DNA from: VBWE01 sp943372645
GTDB taxonomy: Bacteria; Bacteroidota; Bacteroidia; Palsa-965
Reading direction: 5' to 3'
Assembly (NCBI GenBank): GCA_943372645.1
Contig: CALRZN010000014.1
Coordinates: forward strand, 73,192-137,191
DNA length: 64,000 nucleotides
Position numbers and translations under genes: made by a program. The notes beneath the pieces were generated by a model. That model saw nothing but the letters and a program-made list of their open reading frames with translations. It was not told the DNA's origin and did not search any database. This document shows positions 58,201 through 64,000 of this stretch, piece after piece. Every line of letters starts with the position of its first letter. The first letter of the stretch is position 1.

Positions 58201-60920
58201 ATGCAACCGATCTCCATTCCGCAGCACCCCAATTATTTGATGCAGGTGTTAACCGGGGCATTACAACGGATATTGACGGTGACGTACGTCCGATGCTTCC
58301 TACTGCCGGTTACGATATCGGTGCGGATGAATACAATGTGATTCAGAACAATGCAGTTGTAGTGGAATTACTGGAGCCAGCCAATTATTTCTGCACAGAC
58401 AGCACACAGCCGGTGATTGTGGTGATTAAAAACCTGGGAGCAGATACCATTTTCACCATGCCGCTTACGGCGCAGCTTTCGGGATTCATGACCGGTACAT
58501 TAAACTATACGTATAATGACACGCTGCTTTTTGGTGCGAGCGATACAGTTACTGTTGGAACCATCAATACGTATCCCGGCGGTACGTTAAACGTAACGGT
58601 TTATTCCGCACTGCAAGGTGAACAGGTAACTGCAAACGATACCATTCATACCCAGCTTGGCGTAATTGCATTTGCACCCGGTGCAGTTGCCACCGGCGAT
58701 ACGGTGTGTAGCGGTTTTGCAGGAACGGCGTTTGTAAACGCAGATGGTTTTCAGCACAGCTGGTACAATGTACCTACCGGCGGAACTGCACTGGTAAGTA
58801 ACGATACTTTGGTAACTCCTGTGCTTACAGCAACAACCACCTATTATGTGGAATCACTTACCCGCGCCGACTCCAGCCTCACTTCGCATTACAACGGAGG
58901 TAACGGGTGCGACGGCGCCATGTTCAACTTCATCCCGAACGTAAATATGGTACTTGATTCGTTTGCGGTTAACATCGGTAGTACAGCCAATGAAACGGTG
59001 CGTGTGTATTACCGTGCCGGTACTTATCTCGGTAACGAAACGAATGCGCTTGCCTGGACATTGCTCGGGCAGACCAGTGTGGTGGGCAGCGGTGCCGGGC
59101 AGCCGACGCGGATACCTGTTGGCGGAATAACGTTGCAGGCCGGACAGACGTACGGTATTTATATCATGCTGCAGTCGTCCAACATGGATTACACCACGGG
59201 CAGTGCAACATTTGCAAACACCGATGCAACAATGGTTACAGGTGCAGGGCTCTGCGCACTTTTCGCCAGTGTTAATGCGGGCCGTATTTTTAACGGAACT
59301 GTTTATTACACCAAAGAAATCTGCCCGAACCCGGTGCGTGTGCCGGTAACCGTTTCGGTATTGCCGAACCCGGTTGTGGCACTCGGTGCTGATACAACCG
59401 TTTGCGGATCGCTGCTGCTGGATGCCGGTAATCCGGGTGCAACATTTACCTGGTCAACAGGTGGAACCACACAACAAATTGCGGCTACGTTTACAACTTC
59501 TTATAATGTAACCGTGTTCGATGGATCATGTTATGGCCGCGACACCATCCAGGTGGTTGTGAATGCACAGCCGACTGTACTCGCAGCGGCTACCACAGGA
59601 AGTGTTTGTATCGGCAACAGCGATGTGCTGAATGCAGCAGGTGCCAATACATACAACTGGATGCCGGGCAACCTTTCGGGGGCAACGGTTTCTGTTTCAC
59701 CAACAGTATCAACTACCTATACCGTAATCGGTACCGACACCGCCAACGGTTGTACCGATACGCAGCAGGTTGTTGTGAACGTGAACATGCTTCCGCTGGT
59801 TGGATTTACCGCTTCGGCAACGGCGGTGTGCCAGGGCGATTCATTAACGCTGAACGGAACCGGTGCAAGTACCTACACCTGGTCGGGTGGTGTAACCGAT
59901 GGCAGCTACTTTGTGCCTTCCACTTCCGGGAATTATATTGTAACAGGTACTGATATCAACGGATGTATTGGAACCGATACGGCCATGGTTACCGTGAACG
60001 CATTGCCTGCTGTTGGTTATACGGCTTCGGATACGCTGGTTTGTGAAAACAGCCCGGTTACATTAGCCGGAACCGGTGCCACTTCGTATGTGTGGAGCGG
60101 CGGCGTAACTGATGGTATTCCTTATAACGTTTCAGCTACAACTACATTTACGGTTACGGGTACTGATGGCAACGGATGCAGTAACAGCAGTTCGGTACTC
60201 ATCCAGGTAAATGCGGCCCCGGTTGTTGGTTTTACTGCAAGTGCACCGGCGGTTTGCGCCGGTGATTCGGTAAATCTCAGCGGAACAGGTGCTGTTTCGT
60301 ACACGTGGAGCGGCGGCATTACGGACGGTGTTTATTTTTACCCGACAGCAACGGCTTCATACATTGTAACCGGAACAGACATAAACGGCTGCCAGGCGAT
60401 GGATACTGCAACAGTTACCGTGAACAGCCTGCCGAATGTAACGGTTACATTACCGTTCAGCACGATCTGTTTTGATGATGCAAATGCCGCACTGACCGGT
60501 GGTTCACCGAACGGCGGAACCTGGAGCGGAACCGGTGTTACAGGTGGGGTTTTCGATCCGACGGTTGCGGGTAACGGCCCGGAAGTAATCACATACACGT
60601 ATACAGATGTAAACGGTTGTATCGGTTCAGCCACGCAAACCGTTACGGTTGATCCCTGTATCGGCATTACCGATCAGCAGGCCGGAACGGGTGTGACCGT
60701 ATATCCGAATCCGAACAATGGCTCATTTGTGATCAGGAACAATCGTGCAGAAAACATCACGATTCAGATTTACGACATACACGGAAAAATTGTAAATGCC
60801 CGTACACTGGCAGCTGGCGTGCAGGAGCCTGTATCGCTGGAAGCATCGGGTGTGTATGTGTTGCAGTTTGTGACCGGCGACGGACAGGCCGTCCGCAGGC
60901 AGGTTATCGTTCAGAAATAA
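55251..60920 (+). CDS. Giant surface protein: two beta-helix modules, Ig-like repeats, T9SS sorting domain
   Basis: The 1889-residue protein has a signal peptide (MRIKCTLTTLLWAACTGMFA). Two homologous right-handed beta-helix modules follow at ~residues 24-476 and ~588-1026; both contain VKINGARHIRLDSLT-like and YGVHITNSADSN-like lines and end 'YDIGADEY'. Each is followed by a ~110-residue CARDB-like beta-sandwich. Then come an Ig-like region (ATTTYYVESLTRADSS) and three to four ~71-residue repeats with the pattern VGFTASATAVCQGDSLTLNG, YTWSGGVTDG, TGTDINGC. The C-terminal ~80 residues are a T9SS type A domain (VYPNPNNGSFVIRNN, QIYDIHGKIVN). It is likely an adhesin or surface-layer-type protein. 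No catalytic residues are recognised. Confidence 0.88.
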   Translation: MRIKCTLTTLLWAACTGMFAQLSGTYTIDASSPASATNYQSVSAAVSDLSAGTRSDGGPVNGPAVSGPVTLRIVTGTGPYNEQITFPAITGASAVNTIRLTGGPGREMISFSGTTTTDRHVVKINGARHIRLDSLTLLNTDVTYGYGVHITNSADSNQVTNCVVNINNASTSANFAGITISGAAVTTNGDWGDDNLIQGNNISGGYYSITLRGISTTVYNQRNKILNNVMQDYYFYGLYCIYQNKTEVNGNTTSARTSASTTCYGMFLSSVDSLSCERNRINVMGTYGIYCANVNNQGGTGTYRARMANNMIGGTCLGTSPYGIYMTSTCRNLDIWHNSVSQTSGNGRCIYILSGNGNDVRNNSFAIFGSSTGYAAYITSAASVSAMDYNNYWAPGSSNFIYVGAAFTTGNYIGGGGFNTNSRNGNPVYINNVTNLHSAAAQLFDAGTNVGVTTDFDGQTRPMLPTALYDIGADEYTPSLNDAGVSSCTSPLQPFAAGLQNVGVTVYNHGAATLTGATVNWTVNTVPQTPYAWSGSLPTFTNSAPVTIGTYTFAAGNTYNLRFWTTNPNGVPDNNTLNDTLNLQVCVGLNGTYTVGGVGADFPTINAAVAQLVCGGAAGPVTIRLNPGQGPFNEQVIIPAIPGTNTTRTVRFTGGPVRETVTFGVTTTAERSVFKINGARHITLDSLTIINTSTTFGYGVQLTNSADSNVVKNCRVFVDSTSTSSNFAGITLSGATVTTNGDNGDNNLIQNNTVSGGYYGISMRGVSTTVFNHRNTIAGNSVRNHYFYGIYSYQENKAVIDGNTTMPRPAATVSNYGIYCGYMDSLLVQRNQVKNPGTYGIYFTYGNYQGGTGTYRSRVVNNMIGGGFTGTTPYGMYLTTNCRNLDIWHNSVSLDNGNGRALYMLSGSGNNIENNSFAVFGSTTGYAAYVSSVAYITSMNYNNYYAGGSTNFIFVGSAYNTTNYIGGGGFNLNSRDGDPIYNNNATDLHSAAPQLFDAGVNRGITTDIDGDVRPMLPTAGYDIGADEYNVIQNNAVVVELLEPANYFCTDSTQPVIVVIKNLGADTIFTMPLTAQLSGFMTGTLNYTYNDTLLFGASDTVTVGTINTYPGGTLNVTVYSALQGEQVTANDTIHTQLGVIAFAPGAVATGDTVCSGFAGTAFVNADGFQHSWYNVPTGGTALVSNDTLVTPVLTATTTYYVESLTRADSSLTSHYNGGNGCDGAMFNFIPNVNMVLDSFAVNIGSTANETVRVYYRAGTYLGNETNALAWTLLGQTSVVGSGAGQPTRIPVGGITLQAGQTYGIYIMLQSSNMDYTTGSATFANTDATMVTGAGLCALFASVNAGRIFNGTVYYTKEICPNPVRVPVTVSVLPNPVVALGADTTVCGSLLLDAGNPGATFTWSTGGTTQQIAATFTTSYNVTVFDGSCYGRDTIQVVVNAQPTVLAAATTGSVCIGNSDVLNAAGANTYNWMPGNLSGATVSVSPTVSTTYTVIGTDTANGCTDTQQVVVNVNMLPLVGFTASATAVCQGDSLTLNGTGASTYTWSGGVTDGSYFVPSTSGNYIVTGTDINGCIGTDTAMVTVNALPAVGYTASDTLVCENSPVTLAGTGATSYVWSGGVTDGIPYNVSATTTFTVTGTDGNGCSNSSSVLIQVNAAPVVGFTASAPAVCAGDSVNLSGTGAVSYTWSGGITDGVYFYPTATASYIVTGTDINGCQAMDTATVTVNSLPNVTVTLPFSTICFDDANAALTGGSPNGGTWSGTGVTGGVFDPTVAGNGPEVITYTYTDVNGCIGSATQTVTVDPCIGITDQQAGTGVTVYPNPNNGSFVIRNNRAENITIQIYDIHGKIVNARTLAAGVQEPVSLEASGVYVLQFVTGDGQAVRRQVIVQK

Positions 60921-60942
60921 GATGCGGCAAAACAGATGCCGG

Positions 60943-60974
60943 GCGGCTGTGCAGCAATGTGCAGCCGCTTTTTT
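60943..60974 (+). terminator. Terminator after giant T9SS gene
   Basis: GCGGCTG(T)GCA pairs with TGCAGCCGC around a short loop with one bulge, followed by six T. Confidence 0.85.
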
Positions 60975-61104
60975 AGTGCGGTACTGCGGCGTTCTGTGCT
61001 ATTTTATGGCAGTTCCGGAATTCAAATAATGGCCCGGGAATTAGTTTTCCTTTAAATATTTCGGTAATATTGTGGCTGCACTTTTAACCAAAACCTATTT
61101 GTAC

Positions 61105-62220
61105 ATGAACAAAATCTTTACACTCTTTTCTGCTGCCTTAATTTCTGCTACTGCAGTAATGGCTCAAAGCCCTTCAGTGCCTTCTGCAGAGCAGGCCCCG
61201 AACCTGAACGGCAACAACCCGAACCCGACTCCGCAAACACCCTGGCAGGTGCTTTTCAGCCATGACATCACTGCAGGTGGTGCAGGCACAGGCAACGCCG
61301 GTGTAGTACTTGCCGGTTCTGAATTCTGGGTTTCAAAATGGGCTTCGGATACCATCAGCAATTTCTCGCTGCTTGGAACGATGATTTCTTCGTTCACTGT
61401 TGCCGGTGTTACTGGCATCCGTTCGATGACCACTGACGGCACACACATTTACGCAGGTGCAAACACTTCTGCTATTTACAAAATTGACCCGGTAACCAAA
61501 ACACTGGTTTCGACCATTACCGTAAGTTCAGTTCCGAACATCCGTTACTGCACCTACGATCCGACCACCAACGGCGGAACAGGCGGTTTCTGGGTAGGTA
61601 CCTGGGCAACTGATTTCACACAGGTTGACATGACCGGCAGCGTACAGAACGCAATCGGCGCAGGCACACACGCACTTACTGCCAGCTATGGCCTTGCATT
61701 TGACAATGCTTCGCCGGGCGGACCGTATGTGTGGGCTTTCCACCAGACCGGAACCAGCAACGCAGCTGACATCATCCAGGTAAATGTAAACTCTGGTATC
61801 CAGACCGGTGCTATGCACGATGTAACTTCAGACATGGGTACTGCAGGTGATCTCGCAGGTGGCCTCTTCTTCCAGCCGACCCCGACTACTGCACTGGTTG
61901 GTGTACTCCAGGGTGCTGCCAACATGCTGTTTTCGTATGATGTTGCCGGTGTTATCGGTATCAACGATCACATTGCACCGGTTGATATGATCAGCGTTTC
62001 GCCGAACCCGTCGAACGACATGATCAACATCCGCGTAAAACGCACAAACAACGACGCGATGCAGATCCGCATTGTTGACATGCTGGGCAACGTAGTTACT
62101 TCGAGCAACAACGTTGCTATGAACAACTACTACAGCATTGCAAACTACGAAGCCGGTGTTTATTTTGCACAGGTAACGTACAACGGCCAGGTGTTCACCA
62201 CCAAAATCGTGAAGAACTAA
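61105..62220 (+). CDS. Secreted beta-propeller-like protein with T9SS sorting domain
   Basis: From the ATG at 61105 the 371-residue protein has a signal peptide (MNKIFTLFSAALISATAVMA). Repeated blade-like strands follow (GSEFWVSKWASDTISNFSLL, GIRSMTTDGTHIYAGANTSA, GTGGFWVGTWATDFTQVDMT, LAFDNASPGGPYVWAFHQTG), like NHL or YVTN-type propellers. It ends with a T9SS domain (ISVSPNPSNDMINIRV, RIVDMLGNVVTS, EAGVYFAQVTYNGQVFTTKI). It is expected to be cell-surface or released. Codon use is strongly biased toward C-ending codons, suggesting high expression. TAATATTG at 61065 is a possible -7 element. A terminator follows. Confidence 0.82.
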   Translation: MNKIFTLFSAALISATAVMAQSPSVPSAEQAPNLNGNNPNPTPQTPWQVLFSHDITAGGAGTGNAGVVLAGSEFWVSKWASDTISNFSLLGTMISSFTVAGVTGIRSMTTDGTHIYAGANTSAIYKIDPVTKTLVSTITVSSVPNIRYCTYDPTTNGGTGGFWVGTWATDFTQVDMTGSVQNAIGAGTHALTASYGLAFDNASPGGPYVWAFHQTGTSNAADIIQVNVNSGIQTGAMHDVTSDMGTAGDLAGGLFFQPTPTTALVGVLQGAANMLFSYDVAGVIGINDHIAPVDMISVSPNPSNDMINIRVKRTNNDAMQIRIVDMLGNVVTSSNNVAMNNYYSIANYEAGVYFAQVTYNGQVFTTKIVKN

Positions 62221-62242
62221 GTAACCGTTTTTCGTAAAAGAT

Positions 62243-62296
62243 AAAGCGGCTGTTCCGTTCCGATAGCTATCGGAAGGAGCAGCCGCTTTTGTTTTG
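62243..62296 (+). terminator. Terminator with an inner palindrome
   Basis: AAAGCGGCTG(T)TCC and GGAGCAGCCGCTTT form the stem; inside, TTCCGATAGCTATCGGAA is a perfect 18-bp palindrome. T-rich sequence follows. Confidence 0.8.
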
Positions 62297-62389
62297 TAAC
62301 AGCAGCCGGGAGCAAATGGCTGCTGTTGTTGTTTGTCCTGCCCAACCGGTTGTTCATCCGTAGCCGTATTTCACGTAAATCAGCTCGTA

Positions 62390-62397
62390 TAATTTTG
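62390..62397 (+). promoter_or_regulatory. -7 element for NHL protein gene
   Basis: TAATTTTG matches TAnnTTTG, 34 bases before the ATG at 62432. Confidence 0.5.
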
Positions 62398-62431
62398 ATT
62401 CGTTCAATGGAATTAATTAAAAAACGATACG

Positions 62432-63763
62432 ATGAAAAAAGCAATTGTTTTGCTCGCGGTGCTGCTGACGGTTTATGCTGCAAAAGCACAATACAATGTA
62501 ATAACCCTGGCCGGAACGGGCTCGCCCGGGTATTTTGACGGACCGGCATCAGCAGCTGAATTTAACAGGCCCTACGGCATGTGCCGTGACCAGGGCGGGG
62601 CAATATACCTGGCCGATTTGTTTAATCATTGCATCCGGAAAATTGCGCCTGATGGCACGGTAAGTACCTATGCCGGAACAGCAACTCCCGGTTTTGTGGA
62701 TGGCCCTGCAGCCACCGCGCAGTTTAACTGGCCGACCGGACTGTGTGTGGATGATTCGGGGACGGTTTATGTTACTGAAATGGGTAATCACAGCATACGT
62801 AAAATTACCGCTTCAGGAATTGTTTCAACTGTTGCCGGAACCGGTGCGCAGGGTTTGGCAGACGGCCCTGCAGCCACAGCACAGTTTTGTTATCCGCGTG
62901 GCATCCTGCTCGATGACAGTGCAAACCTGCTGGTTGTTGATGTGTGGAATCACCGGGTGCGCAAAATTACCCCGGGCGGAATGGTAAGTACAATTGCCGG
63001 TGGCGGGTCGGTAATAGGTTACCTCTCTGTCGGCGATTATATTGATGCGCCCGATACCGCTGCACGTTTTTATGCGCCATGCTGGATAGCGAGAGACGCC
63101 GCCGGAAACTGTTACGTGGCTGATGCATACAATCACCGCATCCGTAAAATAGATACCTCCGGTTTTGTAAGTACGTTCGCCGGCAACGGGGGAATCGGTC
63201 CCGGCAATGGCGCGGTGGCTGATGGTCCGGCACAGACCGCACTGTTCGACACGCCCACGACCCTCGATATGGACAGTGCCGGAAATATTTTTATAAACGA
63301 TCCGATCAATCACCTGATACGGAAGTACACAACCAACACCGGTTTGATCAGCAGCATCGGAAGCGGGATCGTGGGTTTTGCAGATGGCCCGGACAGCACA
63401 GCACAATTTAATAACCCCACCGGAATTCTCGTTGGAAAAAACGATACCATTTATTTTTCGGATCACCTCAATCATGCCGTTCGTGTGCTTGTGCCTTCCT
63501 CGCTTGGGTTCAGCGACCAGGCTGCGGCCAACAGGATAGAGCTTTACCCGAACCCGGTTCGTGATCAGCTGCACATCCGTATTCCGCAGGGCGATGAACC
63601 GGGATACCTGGTTGTATATAACATGAACGGTGCAGCCGTTTTTAGCCGGCAGGTGGAGCAGGGTGATACAGCAATCGGGGTAGGTCAGCTTCCGCCCGGC
63701 ATTTACGCATTGCAGCTGGTAACACCAACATACACAACTGTAAAAATGGTTGTAAAGGAATAA
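62432..63763 (+). CDS. NHL-repeat secreted protein with T9SS sorting domain
   Basis: The 443-residue protein has a signal peptide (MKKAIVLLAVLLTVYAAKAQ). Five to six NHL beta-propeller blades follow; each blade runs 'DGPA.tAqFn.P.gl.vD.sGtvYVtd..NH.IRKI...G.VSTvAGtG', e.g. GPAATAQFNWPTGLCVDDSG, VTEMGNHSIRKITASGIVST, VADAYNHRIRKIDTSGFVST. The end is a T9SS domain (RIELYPNPVRDQLHIRI, VVYNMNGAAVFS, LPPGIYALQLVTP). NHL propellers usually bind proteins or nucleic acid or act as lyases; here the secreted form has no evident active site. It forms its own transcription unit. Confidence 0.9.
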   Translation: MKKAIVLLAVLLTVYAAKAQYNVITLAGTGSPGYFDGPASAAEFNRPYGMCRDQGGAIYLADLFNHCIRKIAPDGTVSTYAGTATPGFVDGPAATAQFNWPTGLCVDDSGTVYVTEMGNHSIRKITASGIVSTVAGTGAQGLADGPAATAQFCYPRGILLDDSANLLVVDVWNHRVRKITPGGMVSTIAGGGSVIGYLSVGDYIDAPDTAARFYAPCWIARDAAGNCYVADAYNHRIRKIDTSGFVSTFAGNGGIGPGNGAVADGPAQTALFDTPTTLDMDSAGNIFINDPINHLIRKYTTNTGLISSIGSGIVGFADGPDSTAQFNNPTGILVGKNDTIYFSDHLNHAVRVLVPSSLGFSDQAAANRIELYPNPVRDQLHIRIPQGDEPGYLVVYNMNGAAVFSRQVEQGDTAIGVGQLPPGIYALQLVTPTYTTVKMVVKE

Positions 63764-63787
63764 GCGCACGTTTTACGGATTGCGCGG

Positions 63788-63841
63788 CACAGCCGGATGC
63801 ACCTGTTTTTAAACGGGAACATCCGGCTGTGTATGTTTGGG
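63788..63841 (+). terminator. Hairpin after NHL protein gene
   Basis: CACAGCCGGATG (63788-63799) pairs with CATCCGGCTGTG (63830-63841). There is a 30-base inner region with GTTT/AAAC. The T tract after it is poor (TATGTTTGG), so termination strength is uncertain. Confidence 0.6.
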
Positions 63842-63940
63842 AGGAATGCAGGGCAATCGCGTCTGAAAAATGCCATCTGTTATATCCCCATAATCAGGAC
63901 TTTCGGGCAGACCTCTTACTTTTGATAGTGTTAGCGGGCA

Positions 63941-63995
63941 GTCAGTTCGAGTGTTTCTTGCTGATTTTTCATCAGCAAGAAATGTATCGGGAACG
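63941..63995. repeat. Perfect hairpin with flanking blocks at right edge
   Basis: TTTCTTGCTGAT (63954-63965) and ATCAGCAAGAAA (63971-63982) form a perfect 12-bp stem with a TTTTC loop, flanked by GTCAGTTCGAGTG and TGTATCGGGAACG. It is likely an intergenic repeat unit or terminator; no gene is visible from 63764 to the window end. TACTTTTG at 63918-63925 looks like a -7 element but no start codon follows within the window. Confidence 0.5.
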
Positions 63996-64000
63996 TGGGC

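Overview
The window comes from a member of the Bacteroidota. The evidence is five secreted proteins with type IX secretion (T9SS) C-terminal sorting domains, many -7 promoter elements of the TAnnTTTG type, SPII lipoproteins, a LytS/LytTR pair, a 7TMR-DISM cyclase and DUF2911, MuiA-like and DUF1905 proteins. Core genes are roughly 50% GC. I would guess a Chitinophagales- or Sphingobacteriales-like lineage, but nothing here fixes the genus.

Layout. 1-4.0 kb: a DUF1905 gene cut by the left edge, a thioredoxin-fold secreted protein, a decayed DUF1905 paralogue, a Kelch-type T9SS protein and a RibD/DHFR-like reductase. 4.06-11.34 kb: an AT-richer block (DUF4386 membrane protein, small membrane protein, VOC protein, serine hydrolase, membrane protein, LytS/LytTR two-component system, lipoprotein). 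It is bordered by copies of hairpin-forming repeats and ends at the 3' side of a CAU-anticodon tRNA gene, so it looks acquired. 11.6-33.1 kb: mainly housekeeping genes, including a metallophosphoesterase, PAS-SpoIIE phosphatase, membrane-anchored peroxiredoxin, HAD hydrolase, methylmalonyl-CoA epimerase, OppA-like lipoprotein, MuiA-like protein, DnaJ membrane protein, TypA/BipA, TPR protein, PGI/PMI, LipB, serine hydrolase, DUF2911-TPR protein and LysS. The 3' end of lysS is tandemly duplicated downstream of the gene.

34.9-46.7 kb is an accessory region and the most unusual part. On the + strand are a ferritin-like di-iron protein, a histone H1-like protein, then a tight pair: a ThiS-like beta-grasp domain fused to a PP-loop (NcsA/TtcA-like) ATPase, and a ClpX-like AAA+ ATPase with no zinc domain and no visible IGF loop. 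Converging on them is a six-gene operon: an outer-membrane barrel, two alkaline-phosphatase-superfamily hydrolases with Thr in the nucleophile position, and a complete SsuABC/TauABC-type importer. Divergent from that are an overlapping nucleotidyltransferase and a 2H phosphoesterase.

46.8-64 kb: a second-type EF-G preceded by a long leader with two mini-ORF/terminator modules and a MITE-like palindrome; an ECF sigma factor with a cupin anti-sigma; a TetR-HMA-like-MFS operon with a palindromic operator; a 7TMR-DISM adenylate/guanylate cyclase; and three T9SS surface proteins (an 1889-residue duplicated beta-helix protein, a beta-propeller-like protein and an NHL-repeat protein), each followed by a strong hairpin.

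All family calls are by eye from translated sequence. No database search was run.
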